Shown here one piece after another: positions 25,747 to 33,623 of a DNA stretch of 57,252 bases (the first letter of the stretch is position 1; each line of letters opens with the position of its first letter). Both the position numbers and the translations under genes were made by a program. The stretch covers positions 1 through 57,252 of the forward strand of contig JANYJF010000032.1 of assembly GCA_025361885.1 (NCBI GenBank). The letters are read 5' to 3'. The stretch comes from Coriobacteriia bacterium (GTDB lineage: Bacteria > Actinomycetota > Coriobacteriia > Anaerosomatales > PALSA-660). Below the pieces are notes generated by a model. That model ran no database searches, was not told the DNA's origin, and worked only from the letters and a program-made list of their open reading frames with translations.

Positions 25747-26733
25747 TCACTCCTTCTCGTACGGCTTCCCCACCGCCGCGGGAGCCACGGCGCGTCCCAT
25801 GACGCCAGCCAGCACCACGACGGTCAGCACGTAGGGCAGCATCAGGAAGAACTGCGGCGGCACCTTGATCGCACTGGAGACCAACTGCAGCTTGATCTGG
25901 AGCGCGTCCGTGAATCCGAACAACAGCGACGCCAGATACGAGCCCACCGGCGTCCATCGTCCGAAGATATTGGCCGCCAGCGCTATGAAGCCGCGCCCGT
26001 TCGTCATGTTCTCGGTGAACGTCCCGACCTGTTCAAGCGCGAGGTTGGCCCCGGCCAGACCGGCCAGTGCCCCCGAGATCACGACTGCGGCATAACGGCC
26101 ACGCCGGACGTTTATGCCAACCGTGTCCGCGGCGCGCGGGTGCTCGCCCAGCGCGCGGAGCCTCACTCCCCACCTGGTCCGGTACAGCGCCCACTGCCCG
26201 ATGACTGCGATCGCGATGGCCATGTAGGCGATAGGCGAATGGCTGAACAGGAGCGTGTTGATCCAGGTCCACACGGTACCGAGGAGGCCTGAGCCGGCTG
26301 CGGCGACCGGGAAGTTGAAGACCTGGGGGAGCGTCTCGCGGACCGCGTCGGTGGATCCCGGGTGCCCGTAGAACGACTCCATCAGGAATCCCGTGAGGCC
26401 GAGCGCCAGGATGTTGAGTGCCGTGCCGGACACCACCTGCTCCATGCGCAGGTCGATGGAAGCGAATGCGTGGATGAGCGAGAACAGGGCACCTGTGGCC
26501 ACCGCCGTGGCCAGTCCGATCCATACCGCGGCCAGTGGCCCGATGGAGGTTCCCTGAAGAGCCAGTGTCGCTGCGGTGCCGAAGAACGCGCCGACCAGCA
26601 TCATGCCCTCAAGTGCGATGTTCACAACGCCCGAGCGCTCGCATATCGTCCCACCGATGGCGGCCAGCGCGAGCGGGGTCGCGACACGGATCGCTGAGGC
26701 GAACAGGTCCGGGTTCAGGACATCACTGAGCAC
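25747..26733 (-). CDS. Nucleoside-type ABC transporter permease (second subunit, NupQ/YufQ-like)
   Basis: Membrane subunit of a BPD_transp_2 (branched-chain/ribose-type) importer, with eight to ten helices in 328 residues. The conserved core segments VNIALEGMMLVGAF and RTRWGVRLRALGEHPRAADTVGINV are present, followed by ALAGLAGANLALEQVGTFTENMTNGRGFIALAA, as in the second permease of BMP-dependent nucleoside importers. Its start overlaps the end of the first permease by 11 nt. It ends four bases from the stop of the convergent gene at 25743. Confidence 0.92.
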   Translation of the reverse strand: MLSDVLNPDLFASAIRVATPLALAAIGGTICERSGVVNIALEGMMLVGAFFGTAATLALQGTSIGPLAAVWIGLATAVATGALFSLIHAFASIDLRMEQVVSGTALNILALGLTGFLMESFYGHPGSTDAVRETLPQVFNFPVAAAGSGLLGTVWTWINTLLFSHSPIAYMAIAIAVIGQWALYRTRWGVRLRALGEHPRAADTVGINVRRGRYAAVVISGALAGLAGANLALEQVGTFTENMTNGRGFIALAANIFGRWTPVGSYLASLLFGFTDALQIKLQLVSSAIKVPPQFFLMLPYVLTVVVLAGVMGRAVAPAAVGKPYEKE

Positions 26734-27823
26734 GTGCGGTCACCTCCTTGCGACGACGGGCTATCCATTTCGAGACGAAGGGTTCCGTAGCCACGAAGAA
26801 GATGATGAGCCCCTGGATGATCGAGACGACCTTGATCGGCACGTTCGCCTCAAGCTGCATCAGCGACGATCCGGCGGAGAGCGCGCCGAACAGGATGGCG
26901 GCGGGGATCACCGCGATCGGGTTGTTCTTCGCAAGAAGGGCGACCGCGATCCCGGTGAACCCGAAGCCCGACGAGAAGGTGTCGAAGATGCGACCCTGCA
27001 CGCCGAGCACCTCGACCACGCCCGCAAGACCGGCAAGAGCGCCGGATATGCACAGGGCTTTGACAGTGGTGGACGCTATCGAGATGCCGCCGTTCTCGGC
27101 CGCGAGCGGGTTGAACCCGACCGCGCGCGATTCGTAGCCGGTCGTCGTGTACTTGAGGATGAACCACATGAGTGCGGCACACCCGACCGCGATGAGCAGA
27201 CCCATGTGCGCTCGGCCCAACTGAAGCGCCGGGAAGACCTGCACGATCCTGGGGAGGACGGCGCCGGCGCCGATCAGGTCGGTCTGCGGTATGGGACCGG
27301 GGGCCTTGAGCGGGCCGGTGACCAGCCACGACACGATGTACCTCGCAATGTAGCCGAACATCATCGTGGTGATGACCTCGTGGGCACCGACCCGGGCCTT
27401 CAGGACAGCCGGGATGAAGGCCCAGGCCGCGCCCGCGAGGGCACCCGCGATGATGATCGCCGGCAACGCGATGAACACTGACATTCCGCCCAGGACGACT
27501 CCCAGGTAGGCGCCGGCGAGTCCGCCCATGAACAGCTGCCCCTCGGCGCCTATGTTGAACAGACCGCTGCGGAAGCCGTACGCCACGGCCAAGCCGGTGA
27601 ACATGAGCGGCACCGCGCTCAGGAAGGTCTCGCCGATGTAGTTCATCGAGCCGAAGGAACCGCGGATCAAAGCCGAGAAGGCGGCGACCGGGTCTTTGCC
27701 GAACGCCCAGATGATCAGGGAGGAGATCAAGACGGCGAGGATGACCGAGACGACCGGCGAGAACGCCTTGATGGCGATGCCGGTCCAATCGCGCTGCTCT
27801 ACGATCTCAGGTCGGCCAGCCAT
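26723..27823 (-). CDS. Nucleoside-type ABC transporter permease (first subunit, NupP/YufP-like)
   Basis: Partner permease of the importer. The 366 residues have a short cytoplasmic N-terminus, about ten helices and FRSGLFNIGAEGQLFMGGLAGAYLG, typical of the YufP type, then KARVGAHEVITTMMFGYIA. The ATG at 27823 lies one base after the stop of the ATPase gene. A GTG-type extension to 27874 would lie within that gene and is not supported. Confidence 0.93.
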   Translation of the reverse strand: MAGRPEIVEQRDWTGIAIKAFSPVVSVILAVLISSLIIWAFGKDPVAAFSALIRGSFGSMNYIGETFLSAVPLMFTGLAVAYGFRSGLFNIGAEGQLFMGGLAGAYLGVVLGGMSVFIALPAIIIAGALAGAAWAFIPAVLKARVGAHEVITTMMFGYIARYIVSWLVTGPLKAPGPIPQTDLIGAGAVLPRIVQVFPALQLGRAHMGLLIAVGCAALMWFILKYTTTGYESRAVGFNPLAAENGGISIASTTVKALCISGALAGLAGVVEVLGVQGRIFDTFSSGFGFTGIAVALLAKNNPIAVIPAAILFGALSAGSSLMQLEANVPIKVVSIIQGLIIFFVATEPFVSKWIARRRKEVTARAQ

Positions 27824-27824
27824 G

Positions 27825-29369
27825 TCAGGAGCCCCCCTTCTCGACCGGGGCGGACAACTTGCTCCCGCCACCACCTGTCATGTAGTAGCCGAGCATCTCG
27901 TCGGTCGCCTCTTCAGCGAGGACTTCATGCACGATCAGCCCTTCGTAGATGACCAGGATGCGGTCGGCGATGGAGAGCACTTCCTCGAGCTCGAGACTCA
28001 CGAGCAGCACGGCCTTGCCCCGGTCGCGCTCGGCAAGGATCTGCTCATGCACGAATTCGATCGCACCGACGTCGAGACCGCGGGTCGGCTGCGCGGCGAT
28101 CAGCAGGTCGGGGTCGCGTCCCAGCTCGCGAGCCACGACGACCTTCTGCTGGTTGCCGCCCGACAGCGCGCCGGCGAGCACGTGGATCGACGGGGTGCGG
28201 ACATCGAAGTCCGCGACCCTCTTGCGCGCGGTGTCAGCGACCGCCTTTGTGCTCACGATCCCGCCATGAGCATACGGCGCCTTCCGGTGGTCTCCGAGCA
28301 CCATGTTCTCGGCGATGTCGAACTCCAGCACGAGCCCGCGGCGATGCCGATCCTCCGGCACGTGTGACACGCCGGCCGCGATGGTTTGGCGCGGTGTCGC
28401 GCGGGTGATGTCCTTGCCGCGGAGCGTGATGCTGCCGGCCTTCGGGCGCCTCAGGCCCGTGATCGCTTCCACGATCTCGCGCTGACCGTTGCCGTCCACC
28501 CCGGCGAGCGCAACCACCTCTCCGGCACGGACGTTGAGACTGACACCCTTGACCGCGGGCAGCCGCCGGTCGTCATCGACCTCGAGGTCGTCCACCGACA
28601 ACACCACCTCACCCGGAGACCCGGGCGTGCGTGCAACCCGGAGCACGACGTCACGGCCGACCATCATCCGGGCCAGCCCCGCCTGGTCCGTGTCGGCGGG
28701 TCGGGTCTCGCCGACGAGGCGCCCGTCTCGCATGACCAGCACGCGGTCGGCGATCGCCAGCACTTCCTCGAGCTTGTGGGTGATGAGTGCGACCGCGAGG
28801 CCCTCATCCACGAGGGAGCGCACGACGCCGAAGAGCTCGCGCACCTCCGCGGGCGTGAGGACTGCCGTGGGCTCGTCGAGGATGAGGATGCGCGCGCCCT
28901 GGTACAGCGCCTTGAGGATCTCCACCCGCTGCTGCATTCCCACGGACAGATCCATGACCCGAGCATCCGGGTCGACCTTGAGGCCGTAACGCCCCGAAAG
29001 CTCGAGTACCGCGCGTCGTGCGAAGGCCAGGTCGATGACCTGTCCGTACTTGACAGGCTCGCGGCCGAGCACGATGTTCTCCGTCACTGTGAGCGGCTCG
29101 ACAAGCATGAAGTGCTGGTGGACCATTCCGATCCCGAGGTCGATGGCCTGACGCGGGTTGTGGATGTTAGCGGGCTTACCCTCGATGAGCACCTCGCCGC
29201 CGTCGGGCGACAGCAGCCCGTACACCACGTTCATGAGGGTGGACTTCCCGGCTCCGTTCTCGCCCAGAAGCGCCACGATCTCGCCGGCATCGAGCGTCAT
29301 CGAGACCTTGTCGTTGGCAAGGACGCCGGGGAACACCTTGGTGATCTCACGCACTTCTAGCAGGGGCAT
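27825..29369 (-). CDS. Nucleoside-type ABC transporter ATP-binding protein (two NBDs, NupO/YufO-like)
   Basis: Cytoplasmic ATPase of the importer, with 514 residues and two fused nucleotide-binding domains. Domain 1 is intact: Walker A GENGAGKST at 36-44, signature LSVGMQQRVEIL, Walker B ILILDEPTAVLTP. Domain 2 has a degenerate P-loop (GVDGNGQREI) and Walker B (LLIAAQPTRGLD) but a good signature (LSGGNQQKVV); this is the usual state in ribose/nucleoside ATPases of this family. Downstream come the two permeases with almost no gap; upstream, across a hairpin, is the substrate-binding lipoprotein. Confidence 0.95.
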   Translation of the reverse strand: MPLLEVREITKVFPGVLANDKVSMTLDAGEIVALLGENGAGKSTLMNVVYGLLSPDGGEVLIEGKPANIHNPRQAIDLGIGMVHQHFMLVEPLTVTENIVLGREPVKYGQVIDLAFARRAVLELSGRYGLKVDPDARVMDLSVGMQQRVEILKALYQGARILILDEPTAVLTPAEVRELFGVVRSLVDEGLAVALITHKLEEVLAIADRVLVMRDGRLVGETRPADTDQAGLARMMVGRDVVLRVARTPGSPGEVVLSVDDLEVDDDRRLPAVKGVSLNVRAGEVVALAGVDGNGQREIVEAITGLRRPKAGSITLRGKDITRATPRQTIAAGVSHVPEDRHRRGLVLEFDIAENMVLGDHRKAPYAHGGIVSTKAVADTARKRVADFDVRTPSIHVLAGALSGGNQQKVVVARELGRDPDLLIAAQPTRGLDVGAIEFVHEQILAERDRGKAVLLVSLELEEVLSIADRILVIYEGLIVHEVLAEEATDEMLGYYMTGGGGSKLSAPVEKGGS

Positions 29370-29419
29370 CGACGGGCTCCTTCACGACACCTGAAGCTTC
29401 GGCCAACGAGCACTCACGC

Positions 29420-29451
29420 GGGCGGCCGACACGAACTCGTGCCGGCCGCCC
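29420..29451 (-). terminator. Hairpin between BMP lipoprotein and ABC ATPase genes
   Basis: GGGCGGCCG and CGGCCGCCC arms (9 bp) extended by CACGA/TCGTG after one mismatch, with a tiny loop. It lies 3-prime of the substrate-binding gene and has no T tract. It is better seen as an attenuator or mRNA-end stabiliser that gives more binding protein than transporter than as a full terminator. Confidence 0.55.
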
Positions 29452-29506
29452 GTCGTGCTTCGCCGGGTCCGACCTCCAGGGCCGGTCCCGCTTGTGACGT
29501 GCGGAG

Positions 29507-30574
29507 CTACTTGAGGGAATCCTTGACGGTCACCTTGCCGTCGATGATGGCCTTCTTCGCAGCGTCGACCTTGTCCTTGATGCTCTGCGGGATCTTGCTG
29601 TCGAAGTTGTGGTACGGCGCGAGAGCCACGCCGCCCTCCTTCAGACCGAACGAGGTGTTCGTACCACCGGCGAACTTGCCGTCGAGCTCGTTCTTGATCG
29701 TCTGGTAGACAGCCTCATCCACGCGCTTGACCACCGACGTGAGCATGATGTCCTTGGCATCCGGGACCGAGAGGAACTGGTCCTGGTCGACACCGATGAT
29801 CAGCGCGCCCTTTTCCTTGGCCGCCTGGATCGTGCCGAGGCCCGTGGCGCCGGCGACCGGGAAGATGATGCTGGCGCCCTGATTGATGAGCGACAGACCC
29901 AGTTCCTTGCCCTTGGCCTGATCGTTGAAGCTGCCGGCATACACGGCTACGACCTTGGCGTCCGGGTTGACGGACTTCACGCCCTGGACGAAGCCGGCGC
30001 GGAACCGCTCGATGACCGGGACGTCGAGCCCGCCGACGAAGCCGATCGTGTTGTTGTTCTTGATCTTCGGATCGATCGTGGTGTCCTTGACGGCCAGGCC
30101 GGCGAGCACGCCCGCGAGGTAGGACGCCTCCTGCTCCTTGAACACGAGACCGGCAGCGTTGGCCGGCGCCTTGTCGAAGAACTCATCGATCCCGCCGAAC
30201 TGGGTCTTCGGGAAGGTGGTGGAGACCTTGCTGACCGCGTCGGTCATCAGGAAGCCGACCGCGAAGATGGGGCTGTAGCCAGCGTTCGCAAGGTTCGTCA
30301 GGTTGCGCTCGTAGTCAGCCTGCTCCTTGGACTCCAGGACCTTGATCTCGACGCCGAAGTCCTTCTGAGCACGCTTGAGACCCTCGTACGACAGGTCGTT
30401 GAACGACTTGTCGCCCAAGCCACCGACGTCGGTGACCATGGCGGTCTTGAGCTTGGGCTTTGCGGTCGTCGGGGTCGACGTTGTCGTGGGCGCGGGAGCA
30501 CACCCTGCTACTACGACGGCCACCATGGCGAAGACCATCAGAGCCACGAGGAACGTGCGGACGTTCTTCTTCAC
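29507..30574 (-). CDS. BMP-family nucleoside/simple-sugar-binding lipoprotein
   Basis: Substrate-binding component (BmpA/Med/TmpC family, periplasmic-binding fold), which in characterised relatives binds purine nucleosides. The 355 residues start with a signal ending in lipobox VVAGC (cysteine 25) and a Thr/Pro-rich linker. The typical beginning is VTDVGGLGDKSFNDLSYEGL; QEASYLAGVLAGL and IGFVGGLDVPVIERFRAGFVQGV follow. I prefer the GTG at 30574, since GGAGG is 9 nt upstream; a GTG three codons earlier (30583) is possible. Confidence 0.93.
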   Translation of the reverse strand: MKKNVRTFLVALMVFAMVAVVVAGCAPAPTTTSTPTTAKPKLKTAMVTDVGGLGDKSFNDLSYEGLKRAQKDFGVEIKVLESKEQADYERNLTNLANAGYSPIFAVGFLMTDAVSKVSTTFPKTQFGGIDEFFDKAPANAAGLVFKEQEASYLAGVLAGLAVKDTTIDPKIKNNNTIGFVGGLDVPVIERFRAGFVQGVKSVNPDAKVVAVYAGSFNDQAKGKELGLSLINQGASIIFPVAGATGLGTIQAAKEKGALIIGVDQDQFLSVPDAKDIMLTSVVKRVDEAVYQTIKNELDGKFAGGTNTSFGLKEGGVALAPYHNFDSKIPQSIKDKVDAAKKAIIDGKVTVKDSLK

Positions 30575-30829
30575 ACCTACCACCCTCCATTCGATGTCAG
30601 CATTGCTGTATCCAGTCTATCCCTAACTCCATGCACGTACATCACGCCTACCACCTTCTCCGCACCCGACCCGCCCCTTCGAACGGATCTCTCTCCAAGC
30701 GCGGCAGGATCATGGGGAGAGCACTGGTGTGAACGCCACCCCAGCGTCCTGGCGCGGCCCCACGGCGTTGCCACCCGAGGGACCCCCGCTTGAGAGTGTA
30801 CCCCCCGCACCGGTCCCGCGTCCCCGTGC
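30575..30829 (-). other. Leader region of the BMP gene: potential stem-loops and a 22-codon upstream ORF
   Basis: About 250 nt without a known gene lie between xerD and the BMP gene. On the minus strand I see a compound stem (AACGCC...GGCGTT enclosing CCAG...CTGG), CTCTCC/GGAGAG arms, and a short ORF beginning GTG-ATG-TAC after AAGGTGG. The ORF runs 22 codons to a TAG just before the BMP start. I recognise no riboswitch class, and no clean promoter hexamer pair is visible. Confidence 0.3.
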
Positions 30830-31750
30830 TCAGCGCATCTTTGCGCGCGGGTGGGTCGAGAGGTACTCCTCGCGAAGATGTGACCGGTCGACGTGGGTGT
30901 ACAACTGGGTAGTGGAGATATCCGAATGCCCGAGCATGTCCTGGAGCGAGCGGAGGTCCGCGCCACCCTCGAGCATATGTGTCGCGAAGGAGTGCCTCAG
31001 CGTATGCGGATGCATCTCGAGCCCGACTCGACCCGCGTACTTGCGCACGGTGGTGAACACGGTCTGTCGCGTCATCCTGCCGCCACGCTGGTTGATGAAC
31101 GCCGCAGCCGGATCCTGTCTGGAGCGCGACGACTTCGACCGAAGGAAGGGGCGCCCGTGTGAGAGGTAGTCCGCGCTAGCGCGGAGCGCGGCGCCCGCGA
31201 TCGGGATGACGCGCTCTTTGCTGCCCTTGCCGAAGACGCGCAGGAACCCGCCGGCAAGGTCGATATCCGTCAGATCCAATCCCGTGAGCTCGCTCACGCG
31301 CATGCCGCAGCCGTAGAGGACCTCCAGTATGGCGCGGTCGCGCAGACCAGCCGGGCTCTGAGGGAACGGCTGCGACAGCATCCGGTCGATATCGTCGATG
31401 CTCACGACGGTGGGCAGGCGCTTCGGAACCTTGGGCAGGGGCAGGCTCGCTGTCGGGTGGTTCTCGGTGACCCCCTCGCGCACGAGGAACTTGTGGAAGC
31501 TCTTCGCTGACGCCACCTTTCGCTCCACCGAAGACGGCGCGAGGTCACGGTCGCGCAGAGTGCCGATGTAGGCGGTCACGTCTTCGCGGCGCACCTGGTC
31601 GGGTCCCGTCACATCACGGCAGGCGAGGAACGCAGTGTACGCCACCAGGTCCCGCCGGTATGCATCTATCGTGTGCGGCGAAGCGCCCCTCTCGACCGCG
31701 AGATAGCCCAGGAACTCGTCGGACAGACCTGCGAGGTCGCGTGCGCTCAT
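30830..31750 (-). CDS. xerD: Site-specific tyrosine recombinase XerD
   Basis: Chromosome-dimer resolution recombinase. The 306 residues have a SAM-like N-terminal core-binding domain and a C-terminal catalytic domain with all catalytic residues in order: Arg151 (GCGMRVSEL), Lys175 (GKGSKER), His249 and Arg252 (HTLRHSFATH), His275 (LGHSDISTTQ) and Tyr284 (LYTHV). Length and a complete active site argue for the housekeeping Xer protein rather than an integrase, and no mobile element surrounds it. The ATG overlaps the upstream acetyltransferase stop (ATGA). XerC/XerD assignment by eye is tentative. Confidence 0.9.
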   Translation of the reverse strand: MSARDLAGLSDEFLGYLAVERGASPHTIDAYRRDLVAYTAFLACRDVTGPDQVRREDVTAYIGTLRDRDLAPSSVERKVASAKSFHKFLVREGVTENHPTASLPLPKVPKRLPTVVSIDDIDRMLSQPFPQSPAGLRDRAILEVLYGCGMRVSELTGLDLTDIDLAGGFLRVFGKGSKERVIPIAGAALRASADYLSHGRPFLRSKSSRSRQDPAAAFINQRGGRMTRQTVFTTVRKYAGRVGLEMHPHTLRHSFATHMLEGGADLRSLQDMLGHSDISTTQLYTHVDRSHLREEYLSTHPRAKMR

Positions 31751-32208
31751 TCGGCCACCCGTGTCTTTCTCATGTACACAAGCTCGAGCGCGCTCGAGAC
31801 CGGGCGCCGGTCCGTCTCCACGTATCCGAGTTGCCGGTACAGTCCCATCCCCGGCTCGTTGAGGTGGCCTGTGAACAGCTCGAAACACCTGTGTCCACCG
31901 AACCGCGCCTCGATCTCGAGCATGAGGGCCCTGGCGATCCCCTGCCGCTGGAACGAGGGGTGCACGACTAGCCGCCCGACGTACACGCATCCATCGCGCT
32001 CGGTGCCGCGGACCGAGCCGACCAACCTCGCGTCCTGGACCGCGATCAGGACGACTTGGGTGCGGATGTCCGAGGCGATCTCATCCGCGGTCTCGACGAG
32101 CGGAGGCAGACGGTCGTCGCCGTAGCGCAGGGCCGCGGGCGCGAAGGCCAGTTGCTGAACCTCGAGGATCGCTGGGGCGTCCTGTGGACGTGCGTCGGCG
32201 ATCTCCAT
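31747..32208 (-). CDS. GNAT-family N-acetyltransferase
   Basis: Predicted acetyl-CoA-dependent N-acetyltransferase of unknown substrate. The 153 residues show the acetyl-CoA-binding pattern LVVHPSFQRQGIARALMLEIE (motif A), then LYRQLGYVETDRR near the C-terminus. The ATG at 32208 has GAAGGGGG about 10 nt upstream, so the longer open frame to 32292, which runs into the ald terminator hairpin, is not used. Its stop overlaps the xerD start. Confidence 0.88.
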   Translation of the reverse strand: MEIADARPQDAPAILEVQQLAFAPAALRYGDDRLPPLVETADEIASDIRTQVVLIAVQDARLVGSVRGTERDGCVYVGRLVVHPSFQRQGIARALMLEIEARFGGHRCFELFTGHLNEPGMGLYRQLGYVETDRRPVSSALELVYMRKTRVAE

Positions 32209-32254
32209 GTCTGTCAGACCCCCTTCAGCCAGAGATGATACGCCAGCGCCCCGA

Positions 32255-32295
32255 CACATGGATGGCCGCCCGCTGAGCGGGCGGCCATCCATGTG
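32255..32295 (-). terminator. Strong terminator after ald
   Basis: Perfect 19-bp stem (arms 32255-32273 and 32277-32295) with a TGA loop, just downstream of the ald stop on the minus strand and before the acetyltransferase gene. It is the longest perfect hairpin in the window. The T tract is weak, as often in high-GC genomes. Confidence 0.85.
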
Positions 32296-32321
32296 ATCAC
32301 TCAGTGGATCCGCCGGGCGCC

Positions 32322-33437
32322 TTACGCGAGCAGGGACTCCAGCGGGGAGTACTCCATGCCGTGCGCGTCCGCGACCGACTTGTAGGTGACCTTGCCGTCC
32401 AGGACGTTGACGCCCCGTGCGAGCGCGGCGTCTTCGGCCACGGCCTTCTTCCAGCCCTTGTCAGCGATCGCGATGCCGTAGCGAAGAGTGGCGTTGACCA
32501 ACGCGTTCGTCGACGTGTTCGGCACGGCGCCAGGCATGTTGGCCACGCCGTAGTGCAGGACCCCGTCGACGAAGAAGGTCGGGTCGGCGTGCGTAGTGGC
32601 GTGGGTGGTCTCGATGCAGCCACCCTGGTCGACGGAGACATCGACGACGACAGCGCCGCGCTTCATGTTCGGCAGCATGTCCTTGGTGATGAGCCACGGG
32701 GTCTTGGCGCCCGGCAGCAGGACGGCACCGATGACGAGGTCCGCCGAGTACACGGCTTCCTCGATGTTGTGCTTGCTCGAGTACACGGTCCGCATGCGGT
32801 TGCCCCACAGCTCGTCGATGTACCGGAGCCGGTCGAGATTGACGTCCAAGACTGACACATGTGCGCCCATGCCGCAGGCGATGTAGGCCGCGTTGATGCC
32901 GACGACACCCGCGCCCAGGACCACGACGTTGGCCGGCAGCACGCCGGGGACGCCGCCCATGAGCACGCCGCGGCCGCCGAACGGCTTCTGGAGGTAGGTG
33001 GCGCCGACCTGCGCAGCCATGCGGCCGGCGACCTCGGACATCGGGGCCAACAGGGGCAGCGAACGGTTGGGCAGCTCGACCGTCTCGTACGCGATGCACA
33101 CGGCCCCGGACTTCACGAGACCGACGGTCTGCTCGTAGTCGGGGGCGAGGTGAAGATACGTGTAGAGGATCTGGCCGGGGCGCAGCATCTCGATCTCGGC
33201 AGGCTGCGGCTCCTTGACCTTCACGATCATGTCGGCCTTGGCGAAGATCTCCGCCGCCGCGTCGATGAGCGTCCCACCGGCGGCAACGTACTCGTCATCG
33301 GTGAACGAGGAACCCTCGCCCGCCGCCTTCTCGACGAGCACCGTGTGGCCATGAGCGATGAACTCGCGGACGCCACCTGGCGTCATGCCTACGCGGAACT
33401 CGTTGTTCTTGATCTCCTTGGGGACACCGATGATCAC
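32322..33437 (-). CDS. ald: Alanine dehydrogenase
   Basis: NAD-dependent interconversion of L-alanine with pyruvate plus ammonia. The 371 residues begin MIIGVPKEIKNNEFRVGMTP. The substrate residues Arg15, Lys75 (KVKEPQ) and His96 (YLHLAPD) fall at the standard family positions. The NAD fold follows (VVVLGAGVVGINAAY), with VDVSVDQGGCIETT afterwards. The start is GTG at 33437 with AAGGAG about 8 nt upstream; the open frame runs further to 33566 but has no support. It has its own promoter and terminator, so it is monocistronic. Confidence 0.97.
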   Translation of the reverse strand: MIIGVPKEIKNNEFRVGMTPGGVREFIAHGHTVLVEKAAGEGSSFTDDEYVAAGGTLIDAAAEIFAKADMIVKVKEPQPAEIEMLRPGQILYTYLHLAPDYEQTVGLVKSGAVCIAYETVELPNRSLPLLAPMSEVAGRMAAQVGATYLQKPFGGRGVLMGGVPGVLPANVVVLGAGVVGINAAYIACGMGAHVSVLDVNLDRLRYIDELWGNRMRTVYSSKHNIEEAVYSADLVIGAVLLPGAKTPWLITKDMLPNMKRGAVVVDVSVDQGGCIETTHATTHADPTFFVDGVLHYGVANMPGAVPNTSTNALVNATLRYGIAIADKGWKKAVAEDAALARGVNVLDGKVTYKSVADAHGMEYSPLESLLA

Positions 33438-33477
33438 AGCTGTTGCTCCTTCGATAGGCACCGATCCGACTGTGCGA

Positions 33478-33517
33478 GGCGCGCGGCGATCGAGTGTCTC
33501 GATGAGGCCCGCGCGCC
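33478..33517 (-). other. 5-prime UTR stem-loop of ald
   Basis: GGCGCGCGG (33478-33486) pairs with CCGCGCGCC (33509-33517), and ATCGAG pairs with CTCGAT inside, around a TGT loop. It would lie a few bases after the predicted transcription start and about 30 nt before the ribosome site, with no T tract. It may stabilise the transcript or be regulatory. Confidence 0.45.
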
Positions 33518-33534
33518 TTGGCAAAACCTGTCCC

Positions 33535-33562
33535 AGTGTAGCGCTCCCGACCGTCAGTTCAA
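33535..33562 (-). promoter_or_regulatory. Probable ald promoter
   Basis: Minus-strand TTGAAC (33557-33562), 16-nt spacer, TACACT (33535-33540), about 100 nt upstream of the ald GTG start. Confidence 0.55.
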
Positions 33563-33623
33563 GCAAGGCGGGCGGTACTCGCCGTGCGGACGGCGGTCAC
33601 GGACATGCTGAGGTCTCAGGGAA

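Noticed and set aside
28300-28660. Degenerate Walker motifs in the second ATPase domain of the nucleoside ABC protein as a sign of decay
   Set aside because: Ribose/nucleoside importer ATPases of this family usually have an altered second site, so it is expected.
30830-31750. Tyrosine recombinase as sign of an integrated element
   Set aside because: Complete XerD-type protein of normal length, coupled to a GNAT gene, with no att-like repeats, phage or plasmid genes nearby.
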